Shown here piece by piece: positions 23,252-34,203 of a stretch of DNA of 64,000 nucleotides. Under the pieces are notes generated by a model. The model was given only the letters and a program-made list of their open reading frames with translations. It was not told the origin of the DNA and searched no databases. The stretch spans positions 13,507,001 to 13,571,000 of the forward strand of contig CM075768.1 of assembly GCA_037974665.1 (NCBI GenBank), written 5' to 3'. The stretch's first letter is position 1. Each line of letters begins with the position of its first letter. The DNA is from Ehretia macrophylla. Taxonomy: Eukaryota > Streptophyta > Magnoliopsida > Boraginales > Ehretiaceae. Made by a program: the position numbers and the translations under genes.

Positions 23252-24660
23252 GTTCTAACATGGTCAGAGACAAATCACACAGCAGCGGAATACAATACAT
23301 TGTAACAGAAAATAAGAACACCAAGACTTAACGTGGTTCAACCGTGCGGTCTACGTCCATGGGACCAACCCCTGGTCCAACTAACCAATTCATTAAGAAA
23401 TATCAAGTTACAACATCAATGGACTTATACAAGTAAAGACTCCATCTTGACATTTGTCACCTTAATGAAGAACTCCTTACATAGTGTTTAGAAGCAATTC
23501 GTGTGTGGAATTCGTTTCATTTACAAATGAATTCTCTTGTTTGGAAATGTAAAATAAAATTAAGTCAATTCTGTTATTTGTAAATCCAAATTGTGTTTGG
23601 AACACATGTAAAATTAGAATTAATAGATATATTTTACTTAAATATCTTTCTTTTATTCAATTGTAATTAGACTATCATATAATTGTTATCTTTTTAACCA
23701 ATTATTGATTCCCGGTACTATTATAAAAATCCAAAAAAAAATAAAAGCAAAGAAATATTTTCAAAAAATATAAACATTACAAAATAATCATAATAATTTT
23801 AAGTTCACCTATAAATTTCACATGAATAAATAACTTCAAGTTCAACTATACACATATGCACGGCCACGGTAAAGTCACGACAAACACGATACTAATCGTT
23901 TTAGAGTGGTTGTCATATATAAAAGCATTATCTAGTATTTATTATGTTTGACATATATTGATTATATTAAGATTAACATATGATAACTAGAAATTCTTTT
24001 ACAAGAATACATATTGCCCAAAAGAAAAATCATGAATAAATTTACAAAGAAGATTAAACGAATAAAGATGAGTGAATGAAACATATTGAGTTTTTTCTTT
24101 TTTTTTTCTTGAGTTTTTTTACTATTCCTAGCAAAGTCAATAACTTAAACTCGATGGTAGTTTCGTTCTCAAAGAATTAGCAGCAGATTTAGAAAACGTG
24201 AATTTACAAATTCCACCTCTTGAGCTCGGATTTGAGTAAGGCTTGTGCAAATCCAAAAATTGTAAATCCTGGATTTGTAACTTTTTAAAAAGGTGCAACC
24301 AAAAAAAAATAAAATTGGATTTACAAATGAATTCCACAAAATTTTATGGAATTCATTTGTTCCAAACAGTCTGTTAATGAATTTCGATTTGGCGAGCTCC
24401 CCTCGACTTACAATTCTTCTCCCGAAGAATGATTCAAGGATACAACTATCTAATCACTCAAAGGCTTATACAAGCTACTCATTACACACTCTCAAATTAA
24501 ACATAGTTGCAACACTTAATACAATTAAGGACTCAAACACAGATCGTGTTACAACAAGACATGAAACGCAGGACATAACTCTTTTATGCTTTCTTGTTGC
24601 TGCTACTACACTCATCCCTTTTTGTGACCTATTCCACTCATATATATAACCAAGATTGCT
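23252..24660 (-). mobile_element. Copia LTR relic, split by a Harbinger MITE
   Basis: 23330-23479 and 24374-24450 together match the LTRs at 55165-56036 and 59551-60440: shared blocks include ACGTGGTTCAACCGTGCGG, CATCAATGGACTTA, TTTGGCGAGCTCCCCTC and TTCTCCCGAAGAATGA. The match is interrupted exactly at TTA by the element at 23480-24373. Outer limits are approximate (a TG at 23252). No internal region or primer site is attached, so this is probably a solo or truncated LTR. Orientation is inferred from its relatives. Confidence 0.7.
23480..24373. mobile_element. PIF/Harbinger-type MITE with TTA duplication
   Basis: Begins CATAGTGTTTAGAAGCAATTC and ends with the complement of CAGACTGTTTGGAACAAATG. 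It is flanked by TTA on both sides (23477-23479, 24374-24376). The related LTRs near 55371 and 59791 read CTCCTTAATGAAC without an insert, so the boundaries are confirmed by an empty site. No transposase frame. Confidence 0.85.
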
Positions 24661-25098
24661 GCTATAGGTTATCATAGCTTGGGCTTCAAGAAAGGCCTCT
24701 TCTCATAAAACTCTATTCTTCATTTCCTTATGAATATGCAATTAATGTCATTCCATAATCAGCACAAATTTTCTTCTCATATGGTAAGTTACCATAATAT
24801 TTTTTTCCTGCACAATTCAAAAGGTAATAATAAAAGTATGGTAACAAAAGTTTTGCTAAAACATAGCCAATCAAATCTCAATAACTTTAATTGCGTTAAC
24901 AAGACCTGTATATCTTATTCCTGAATTTAAGGTAACATAGAGAACTAATAGAGTGAAAACTCCAATGTTTTTTTTTTCTTTTTGAACGAAGTAAACAAGT
25001 GCGTATATTAGATTTCACTATACAAAAACACCAAGAGTTACAACTTAGTAAACAAAATCGAAAAAACATTTGCTCATCTAATCTCCATGCTCTAGACA
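24661..25098. other. Intergenic, no feature recognised
   Basis: AT-rich spacer between the LTR relic and the MITE at 25099. No coding or RNA signal is seen. Confidence 0.5.
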
Positions 25099-25497
25099 CA
25101 CTATAACACTTTAGCTCTTTTTCAATGCTCTAATTAAAAAATATAAACGTGTTGCAAGAAATGAAAAATTGTTAAAATAAGTGTCTTATTGCAACAATTT
25201 TATTTAATGCAACGGTTAAAATTTCTCTATTACTTTTTTTTGTTAATAATTGCCTATGATATTACTTTTTCACAACAGGTTTAAAATTATAGTAATTGCA
25301 ACGGTTTTTTTAAGCTATTACTTATTATTTATAAAAGACTATTGCAATAGATCTAGAATTTCCATGGAAGTATTTGCAACGCCACTATATACAATTTTAA
25401 AAGTTATTTGTAACGATTTTTAGCCTTTTTGCAACAACACTATACGGAATAGAGGCATTTTTTGAATGTTTCAATTGATAAAAAAAATGTGGTAGTC
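25099..25497. mobile_element. MITE with CACTA-like ends, copy 2
   Basis: Begins CACTATAACACTTTAGCTC and ends near ATGTGGTAGT. Its internal sequence parallels 15875-16247, including TTGCAACGGTT-like words, GATAATTGC-like and CTTATTATTTA blocks in the same order. It is more diverged at its right end. Confidence 0.6.
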
Positions 25498-26299
25498 ATA
25501 TTGTCATATCAATGTTAGTGCCAACATATCTTCTTACGCTGGTTTTAGTAAGAATAATAACTCCAATGTTGAATATGGATACTCCAATAATAATACCAAT
25601 AACTGTTTGTAGGAATGGCTTTGAGACGAGTTTGGAGTAGGAGAACATATTTCTATTTTACATCATGCCATTCTAAAGGCTGCAACAATAGTTTCCCATT
25701 CTTTGCCTTTTTTTCCATCTGCTGCCCCCTGCCTCATTTCCAAATGTCTATTGGGAGAAGGAGACTACCTACGAGCTTTCTCAATTTTCTTAAATTCTAC
25801 AAAATTGAAATTAATTTATAATGAATAACTTTAGGGTGTAAATTAACATTGTAAAAATAAACAATATAAAACAGATATTAAAGAATGTCACTTACTAATT
25901 ACAAATTGAGTTTCATGTGACCTACTAAAAAGTAAAAATAACTTGAAAGTATTGGAGTTTCAAACATCTTAAACAAATTCTAACAAAAAGAATTAAACAT
26001 GAGAATTATATGTTGGTTTGTGGATCAAATTCAAAGTTTAAGACAAGTAGAAGTCTAGTCTAATGAGAATAGATGTAGAAGTCCAATCCTAATAGAGATA
26101 GGATTAGTTCTCCACAAATAGGTTATTCTAGCTTGTAGTTAAATGTCTTGAAAAATGACACTTCGTACTCTAGGTTAAGAGAGGGTACGGTAGAACCGAG
26201 TAGAAAGGGTAGTTATGAGTGAGAGAGGGAGTTAGACTTTTCTGTGAAAAGGTCATCATGTGTAACTATTATTGTTGAATGGTGAAATTTTTCAAATTT
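25498..26299. other. Intergenic DNA, no gene seen
   Basis: No supportable coding exon. The part from 26040 may belong to the same degraded copia element as the pol fragment that follows. Confidence 0.4.
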
Positions 26300-26705
26300 T
26301 TGGATCATGGAGTAGGCAATCTTCTCAATTCCAAATGAAGTATTTGGGTGAAACTAGTTATGTTCTAGGGATCAAGTTTATGTGGAGTCAAAAGAACTAG
26401 ATGCTAGCTCTATCTCATGCTTCATACATAGAGAAGATCTTGGTTAAGTTTAGCATGTAGGACTCTAAGAAAGGTTTATTACCTTCTAGGCATGGAGTTC
26501 TTCTTTCTCAGGATTAGTGTTCCAAGACAACCTATGTAGGAAGAGAGCATGAGAAATGTTCTATATGCGTAGTTGGAAGTCTCATGTATGCCATACTTTG
26601 TGCTATAATAGATATCTACTTTGCTATAGGCATGATTAGTCGATATCAGTCAAACCCAGGATAGGCTCATTGGGTGGCAATCAAGCATATCTTTAAGTAT
26701 CTGAT
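26300..26705 (+). pseudogene. Copia pol fragment (end of RT to RNase H)
   Basis: Conceptual translation of the plus strand gives a stretch typical of the C-terminal part of Ty1/copia reverse transcriptase and the following linker: LGETSYVLGIKF, then SHASYIEKILVKFSM, then KKGLLPSRHGVLLS, then VGSLMYAILCA, ending SRYQSNPG-AHWVAIKHI. The frame is interrupted by several stops and no LTR is adjacent. It is a dead, isolated fragment; the similarity ends abruptly near 26705. Confidence 0.75.
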
Positions 26706-27734
26706 GTATTCCTATTTTTGGACCTATTTCTGTGCTTTTTAGAATTAATTATGCACATTTATTGAAAAGTTTGATCATTTTAATTGTGTTTTTGTGCATG
26801 TAAGATTTAATCATGAAAGAGAAATTGAAGTCGAATTTAGAAGAAAATTGATGATCGAAAAAAGCCAAGATTATTGAAGAAGATTTTTCTAAAGCATTGT
26901 GATAGGAAAAAGAAAACAAGTCAAAGCATGGAAAAAAGAAGAGGAAAAATAGAAAATAATAAAAATAAAAATAAAAATAAATTAACCAAGGCTTTCTTTT
27001 AAAACTTGGCCGTATATAATATCCATATGGCCAAGATAAGTCCAAAGTGGACTTTGCCGAGAATTGAGAAAAAGAAAAAAAGTACGCAAGGCCTTTGATA
27101 TAAAAAAAAAAAAAAAGTCAACGGGCCCTTCTTACAAAATTAATTTTTGGCCATGGAGACCAAGTCCATTGATTAGAGCGGTTTACTTTGCTTATACAAG
27201 GAGCTTTTGCGACAAACAAATAGAAGGGAGGCAGAGGGGAGCAACAGCGCAATAAGAAAAAAAACAGGAAGCTACGCTGCCCTTTATTAGTGGTATCGGA
27301 GAAAAACTGCAACCTAAAGTTTAGCATGAAATACTTTGGAAGAATTTGAAGTTTACTGTGATACATCTTTGACACTTTAATGTAATATATGTTGTAAAAC
27401 AATATTATTGTCTCATTTTGGACAATGAAAATATTTTCTACACACTCCACTTCATCTTCATCCACCCCAACCCCAACCCCCCGATTACATTTTTAATTAA
27501 TTATTATTAAAAAATTAATTAATTTTATTTTAATAACTAATTAATTAATTAAAATTAATGTTCAATAAAATTAGATTTAATAAATTAATATTAATCAATA
27601 ATAAGTAATTGACTAATTAATTATTTATTTAATTAATTTAAGACTTTTTATTCATTTTATTAACTATTGACTAATTATTCAAAATAAATAAATAAATAAT
27701 TTTAATTAATTAATAGTGATTAATCATTAATAAT
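26706..27734. other. AT-rich intergenic DNA
   Basis: No gene recognised. 27480-27735 is low-complexity sequence composed largely of AATTAATT words. Confidence 0.5.
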
Positions 27735-28107
27735 TGGGTAATTTACCAAAATGGTCCTAAATTTTTATCTTTTTTGATATTTAAGTCCACTATCTTTTAT
27801 TTTGGACAAAATGATCATTCATATTTTATTTTGGTGACAATCGTTAGTCCTTGGAATAAAATTTGTTAAAAAATAATATTAGTGAGCACGTGAATGACAC
27901 GTGGCCACAAAATACATAAACTTTAAGATGCTAATATTTTACCGCATGACAATTTTACCCCTGAAGATTTGTAAATTTTACAGCCACGATCCATCCACGT
28001 GCTTATTAACATTATTTCTTTGACAGATTTTGTTTCAAGAACTAATGATTGTTACCAAAATAAAAGATAAATATCTATTTTGTCTAAAATGAAAGATAGT
28101 CCTTAAT
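27735..28107. mobile_element. Foldback MITE
   Basis: Inverted repeat whose left arm contains AAATGGTCCTAAATTTTTATC, TTTATTTTGGACAAAATG and TTATTTTGGTGACAATCG-like blocks, with their complements at 28030-28107. The central part includes an ACGTGGC motif. It belongs to the same structural class as 10531-10872 and 11422-11784. Boundaries are approximate. Confidence 0.6.
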
Positions 28108-28601
28108 AATTTTTTAAAAAAATTAAAAAATCAGTAATTTTAATCATTTTTCAACTATTAAATCAAAATATCATAAAATATTTTTCAATATGATAACCAA
28201 AATTTGACCCAAAAAAAAAATGTAACAACTAAATACCAGAAATTATTCTATTTTTTAAGAAAATAAATTTTTTTAAAACTATTTTCTGGAAACCATCATT
28301 GCAGCATCAGTGGGTTTGAATTCTTTATGACAGCATCATTCGATGCCCTCTGATAAATCTCAGCTTGCATTTATGGAAAGGACTTTTTGCGATAACTACA
28401 TACAATAATGATCTGAAATGAAACAGGGGGTGTTTAGGTAGCTTTAATAGCATCGCACATAGCAGAGTAATAGATATAAAGAGTGGGACCAATCAAGATA
28501 AATATGAGCTTCTCTAGTACACAAAATTAAAACCATTGTAGGCTATCAGATCAGAAGCATGTGCCACCTTCGGATTACATAACGTAATTAAAAGAGACTG
28601 A
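28108..28601. other. Intergenic, no feature recognised
   Basis: No coding, RNA or repeat signal supportable. Confidence 0.5.
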
Positions 28602-28702
28602 AAAACGCAAAAGCATTTAGCATTTTGATCAAAAAAAAAACGCAAAAGCATTTAGCATTTTGATCAAAAAAAAAACGCAAAAGCATTTAGCATTTTGGCA
28701 AA
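28602..28702. repeat. Three-copy tandem repeat, 35-bp period
   Basis: The unit CGCAAAAGCATTTAGCATTT followed by TGATC and an A-run starts at 28606, 28641 and 28676. The copies are identical apart from the end of the last one. Confidence 0.9.
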
Positions 28703-28749
28703 GAAAAAGCCAGTCTTGGGCTAGTACTATTAGACTTCCTCTTTAGTTG

Positions 28750-29250
28750 CAGGGGCAGAATCATAAATTATTATTAGTGGGAGTTAAAATTTATAACTTT
28801 TGAATTATATGAGTATTTTTTTTTTAGTTGGGTTAATTAATTTTTTTAATTAAAAATATATAGATATTTAATTTTTTTTCAAAAAATACATATAAATTTT
28901 AACCTTTTTATGAGTCAATGGGAGCTAAAATTTATAATTTTTAAACTATATGAATACTTTTATTTTTCAGTGGGGGCTAATTAATTTTTTTTAACTAAAA
29001 ATTCATAGATATCTAATTTTTTTTTCAAAAAATGCATAGAAATTAACGTTTTTATGAGTCAGTGGGGGCTAAAATTCATAATTTTTAAATTATACTAGTA
29101 TTTTTATTTTTCAGTGGGGACTAATTAATTTTTTTAACTAAAAATACATAGATATCTAATTTTTTAAAAAATATATATAAAATTTTTAACAATTTTTATG
29201 AATCAATAAAAGCTACAGCACCCACTCGCCCTACTTTGCCTCCGCCAGTG
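28750..29250. mobile_element. hAT-type MITE with internal tandem repeats and 8-bp TSD
   Basis: Begins CAGGGGCAGAATC and ends with the complement of CACTGGCGGAGGC. It is flanked by TTTAGTTG (28742-28749) and TTTGGTTG (29251-29258), 7 of 8 bases identical, the hAT duplication length. The interior consists of about three diverged copies of a unit of roughly 130-140 bp containing GTGGGGGCTAAAATTTATAA and GGCTAATTAATTTTTT. Confidence 0.8.
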
Positions 29251-29907
29251 TTTGGTTGGGCTAACTCAAATAGCCTAAAGCTTGGACAGGATTTCTGCTG
29301 TTCAAATGTAGTCTTGGGATAGGTAACGAAAAGCCCGACCACATACATCATTTTCGTCCAATATGTTTGTTTGGAAAATTGGATTTCACATGTATAAATA
29401 ATGCACTTTCGACTTAAAATTTAAATGGTCTTACGGGTCAAAATAAGTGGGACTTTGTACGTGCACGTTCCTCGTTTTTAGTAGATGAGCGCATAATATT
29501 TACATGTCAAAATTAGATAAATGGTAAATAAAAATTTAGTAGATAAAGTTGAATGTTTAACTTGGGAAAAAGAGCAAACTTGAGGTAATACTCTTCTCCC
29601 ACATTGAAATAATCGAGTTTTAGGTGTCACTTTATAAGTGATTTCCCTAATGCATGGTGGCAAGCATGAGGCTAATGGAGAGAATTACCAATTTAAGCTT
29701 GGTCGAACTCTATTCATTTCTTGTTGGATTTCTAATTATTATGTCAAAAATCGTGTGCAAATATTTCTAGTTATTTCTTTTATACAAGTTATTAACTATA
29801 TGTCTAATAATATCTTGATTAGTTTACCAGATATAGGTGTCGACTTTTTCTCTTATTTTTTACTTTGTTGAGTAAAACTGTTGTGAGAGTATTTCACTCA
29901 ATCCTTA
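29251..29907. other. Intergenic, no feature recognised
   Basis: No supportable gene. The stretch 29590-29880 resembles a degenerate LTR-like sequence but cannot be assigned. Confidence 0.4.
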
Positions 29908-30425
29908 GGCAGTGATTGGTATGTGGGAATGAGTTGGGAATGGAATGACATTCCCAATTCTATTTTAATTCCCATGTTTGGTATGAGGGAATGAACTTGG
30001 GAATGTCATTCCCAAGGGAATCCCATTCCCACATACATGGGAATAGCCATTCCAGACCAAATACATGGAAATGGCCCATTCCCATGTATTTGGGGATCAA
30101 CTTGACTACCATACCTTTTATAAATAATTTGTTTAATTATTATTATTATGAAAATAATAATAATAATAAAATAATAATAGTGATTAAATAATGATAATAA
30201 TAATAATTAAAAATATAATAATATTATTATGAAAATAATAATAATAAAAATAAAAATAATAATAAAAATGATAATAATAACAATAAATAAATAAAATAAT
30301 AATAATAATAATAAAATAATAATATTAATAATAATTAAAAATATAATAATATTATTATGAAAATAATAATAATAGTTATTATTATAATAAAAAAATGATA
30401 ATAAGAATAATAAAGAAAAAAATAA

Positions 30426-30501
<76 letters not shown>

Positions 30502-30917
30502 TTTAAAAATATAATAATATTTTGTTATTAATAATTATTTTTATTTATTTAATATTATTATTTTTTAATTATTATTATTATTATTTATTGTTGTTGTTGT
30601 TGTTGTTATTATTATTCTTGTTTTTTTTTTTTTTTTTTTATGTTGTTATTATTATTATTATTATTATTTATTGTTGTTGTTGTTGTTGTTATTATTATTA
30701 TTATTATTATGTTTATATTTATTCTTATTTTTAATACTATAATAATAAAAGGACAATTATGTCATATTATATAAGTCATTCGCATTACTACTCTTAATTC
30801 CTAGAGCATACCAAACATGTCATTCTCATTTCCAAGTTCATTCCATTCCCACTTTCATTCCATTCCTTGGTTCATTCCATTCCTGCCCAAATTCATTCCA
30901 ATGTACTAATCGTTACC
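29908..30917. mobile_element. PIF/Harbinger-type element with microsatellite-expanded core
   Basis: Begins GGCAGTGATTGGTATGTGG and ends with the complement of GGTAACGATTAGTACATTGG. It is flanked by TTA on both sides (29905-29907, 30918-30920). Both ends are full of GGGAATGG-type words in inverted orientation. The centre is a very long AAT/ATT/GTT simple-sequence tract and there is no transposase. Confidence 0.8.
30130..30735. repeat. AAT/ATT trinucleotide microsatellite tract
   Basis: About 600 bp of imperfect AAT, ATT and GTT triplets. At about 30425-30500 a pure AAT run is followed directly by a pure ATT run, a near-perfect palindrome able to form a long hairpin. Apparent reading frames here are low-complexity artefacts. 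Confidence 0.9.
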
Positions 30918-31220
30918 TTAGAAGTTTGATAAATCCTGATAGAGAACATGGAAAACAAACTGCTTGCAACAACTGCTGAAACCGTTGCCGAGGAAGCAAA
31001 ATATATTTTTTAATAAAACAGAATATTAAATAATAAAAAATCAGTCCCAAAAACAGTTTTTATAAAAATCGTATTTTCTTATAAAATTAGGATGAGAAGA
31101 AGTTTTGGGGCTAGCAAATAATCTAATCTAATTAAATTAAAACTTATCTAGTTTGTTTTCTATTGACACTAATTAACCATGCTATAAATGATAAAATCAC
31201 ATAATAAAAATGAACGGTGG
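30918..31220. other. Short spacer, possibly leader of an old copia element
   Basis: Lies on the internal side of the minus-strand LTR beginning at 31233. No gag or pol similarity is visible. Confidence 0.3.
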
Positions 31221-31223
31221 GTC

Positions 31224-31454
31224 TGATACCACTGTAAAAAAAACATACATAATATTTAAATTTTTTATAAATAACGCAGTACAATAATATCACGTATCGG
31301 TTCACGGCTAACTATGCAATTTACATAAAGCATCAATCATGATATAATATAGATATGAAGGAAATTGTAAGGTATACCTCAGTGCAGACAAATCCGATGT
31401 AAAATATGATGCAATTCAAGCTTATGCAACTTACATAAAGCATCAATCAACATG

Positions 31455-31518
<64 letters not shown>

Positions 31519-32799
31519 GAAATTGTAAGGTATACCTCAGTGGAGACAAATCCAATGTCAAATCTTACGCAATTCAAGCCCTCCACGCATGAAAGCTCTA
31601 ATAATATTCACATGAGATCCTAGAGAGTAATCAATAAAAACCTCAACTAGAATTTTTGGACAAATTTATGAACTATGAAAACAAGATTTGTACTAGCATA
31701 ACTGTTTCTCATAGTTTTCTACTTATAGGAAACTTGTAATTTTCAGGGCTAGCTTTTGGACCAGTCCTAAACTTTGGACTTAGACTGTAAAACCAATTGG
31801 ATCTAAAATTCCAACAAGTCTAGTCTTACATCCAATTATATAATTGAAGATTCTAAATATTTAATTTATTTCTCTTACTAATTAATTTCGGATTCCTTTT
31901 GTGTGTGACCTCTTGGGTTCATAATTAATTGGCAGTATAATAATATTAATTCAATTAATATATTAGTTAGAACCATTCTAATTAATTCTCACAAATCATG
32001 AGTGATATCTAGTCGTATATCGCGACTACCTAATTAACGATGAAATTGAATTGTACGAACCCTTTAAATATATAACTACCGCATTATTAATTTCTTTTTG
32101 TCTTAACTGTCCCGATTAAGCAAGAGTCATGGATATGACTGGCAACCTCACTATCTTAATCATATGACCAAATCTAATTGATTTAGTAACTTGTCAACGA
32201 ATCGTGAAATGACTTCTATGGTTCAACCTTGGCCAAGGATTTTCGGTTTCTTAATTGACAAGATCGCATAAGATCCTAAGTCGGATTCTATATTGCACAC
32301 GCAAATATCCCTATGTAGGAATGCTCCACGATCACTAAGCATGTGATCTAGTCTATGACTACAACTGGGTTTTCATACCAACAAATCGTGGTACCCCATA
32401 CACGTACGAGATAACCATGGTGTCTTAAGTTTAAAGATTATTATATATAGCAAATTATTGACGACCCACGTAATTTAATATATATGATCGATTATGTCCA
32501 GTGATTTGTTCGTAACAGTCACTTATACATCTACTATTGCAACATGAGACTGATTGCCTAAATTAATATCTCATATTAAATCAGGTAGTATACTGTATAC
32601 TAATCTATACGGGTAAACGCCCAATTAATTTATCATTTGATTAGGGACTTGTTCTAAAATATATTATTAGCAACAAATCTCATCATATTCCTAACCTCTT
32701 AAGAGCAAGATCTATAAATATAATTCTAAGGACTTTATTTAAATTAATTGACATATTAATCATATATTAAACAAACTATCCATTAATAAAATATAATAC
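31224..32799 (-). mobile_element. Old copia-type LTR with primer site (continues at 44362-44411)
   Basis: The plus strand reads TGATACCA (31224-31231), complement of the initiator-tRNA primer site TGGTATCA, then an LTR beginning TGTAAAAAAAACATAC at 31233. The element therefore runs on the minus strand and this is its 5' LTR. The sequence is related to 271-1305 in inverted orientation (blocks TGTGTGACCTCTTGGGTTC and TTGGCCAAGGATT). The copia element 32800-44361 is inserted in it; its last part resumes at 44362 and probably ends at ACA near 44411. Internal coding region is missing. Confidence 0.65.
31316..31580. repeat. Tandem duplication inside the old LTR, one copy with (TA)n
   Basis: A unit starting GCAA-TTACATAAAGCATC and containing GAAATTGTAAGGTATACCTC occurs at about 31316-31425 and again at 31426-31580. 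The second copy has expanded its ATATAG-like stretch to a TA microsatellite (31457-31514). Confidence 0.85.
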
Positions 32800-32965
32800 A
32801 GTAAAGATGTAATAGTTCCCTTGTATATGGTCTCAAATGTACATCATATGAATTTATAATACATACAAGATAACTCAAGCTAGTCTAGATAAACACGAGT
32901 GCAAAGTTTAAAAATTCAAATTATACAATTCAGTTATCAATTCAAATTATATAGCTCTGTTATCA
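32800..32965 (-). repeat. 3' LTR of the copia element 32800-44361
   Basis: Matches 44193-44361 along its length (shared TAATAGTTCCCTTGTATATG, AACTCAAGCTAGTCTAGATA) with scattered substitutions. The first base has changed (AGTAAAGATG against TGTTAAGATG). Position relative to the coding domains makes it the 3' LTR; the purine stretch TTGAAAGAGCA on the minus strand beside it is the likely polypurine tract. Confidence 0.85.
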
Positions 32966-32969
32966 TGCT

Positions 32970-34198
32970 CTTTCAAGTGAAGTCAGGTCTTGAATGACAA
33001 GCTTGTGTCGAAGTATAGAGAATCATATTTTGGAAAGTCTCTTGGTCATGATGTCTGCAAGCTGATCAACAGTAGAGATGAGGCGAACATGAAGAGCACC
33101 AGCAACTACCTTGTCTCGCACGAAGTGTACATCAATTTCAATGTGTTTAGTGGGAGCATGGAAAAGAGGATTAGTTGTGAAATATGTCGCACTGATGTTG
33201 TCGTATCAAAGCACTGGTTTGGTAGTAGAAACACAAAGTGATTGAAGCCAGCATAACTCTGTTGTGGCGAAAGCTATAGCACAATATTCGGCTTTTGTAC
33301 TTGATCGTGCAGTTGTGGATTACTTCTTAGCAGACCAAGAGACTAAATTGGAACCCAAATAAATACAATACCCATTTGTGTTTTTCCTGTCATCTAGGTA
33401 CTCTGCCCAATTTGAATTAGAATATGCATTTAAAGTAAGATCATGAGACTTTCCAATATATAGAGCATAAGCTAAGGACTCCTTCAAATATCATAGTATT
33501 CACTTAACAAGAGACCAATGCAGTTCACTTGGCACATGCATAAACTGACATACTTTATTTACATCAAATGATATGTCAGGCCGAGTTATTGTAAGGTATG
33601 CAAAATACCAACAACACTGTGATAAAGTTTTGGATTATTAAATGGTTACCATCATTTTCAGAAATTGATTGACTTGCTGCCATTAGAGAAGAAATAGGTT
33701 TTTCCCTATCAAAACCTACTCGCTGTATGACATCTTAAGCATATTTGGATTGACATAATATGAGACCATTTTGTACATGTGTAGCCTGGATGCCAAGGAA
33801 GTAAGAAACAAGGCCAAGATCCTTTATTGAGAATTGACGATCAAGTTGGGAAATAATAGAAGTAATGGCACTGTCAACATTTCTAGTTAGTAGAATGTCA
33901 TCAACATACACTAGGATGCTCTCAGAACCTGCTTGAGTCCATATATAGCCTTTTGAAGTTTTCACACATGAGTGGCATAAGAAGAATGGACAAATCCAAG
34001 CGGCGGAGCCATGTACACTTCTTTCAAATACCTGTAAAGAAATGCATTATTCACGTCAAGCTGTCTGATTTTCCAACCACATGATAATGCGAGAGAGAGT
34101 ACTACACGGATTGTTGTTGGCTTAATAATAGGGTTGAAAGTCTCTGTGTAGTCGACCCCTTCTTCTTGGTTGTACCCTTTGCCAACAAGCTGAGCTGT
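32970..34198 (-). pseudogene. Copia RT C-terminal part and RNase H
   Basis: Minus-strand frames carry the RT catalytic segment ILVYVDDILLT at about 33900 followed by IKDLGLVSYFLGIQ. Farther left is RNase H sequence with SSTKAEYCAIA and KHIEIDVHFVRDKV, ending close to the 3' LTR. At least one in-frame stop interrupts RNase H. The upper end at 34198 is cut by the solo LTR; reading resumes at 36435. Confidence 0.85.
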
Positions 34199-34203
34199 GT
34201 AGT

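Noticed and set aside
28602..28702. CRISPR-like array
   Set aside because: Only three adjacent 35-bp units with no unique spacers, in a plant genome; a simple tandem repeat.
30522..30734. 70-codon hydrophobic frame
   Set aside because: Pure triplet-repeat translation within the AAT/ATT tract.
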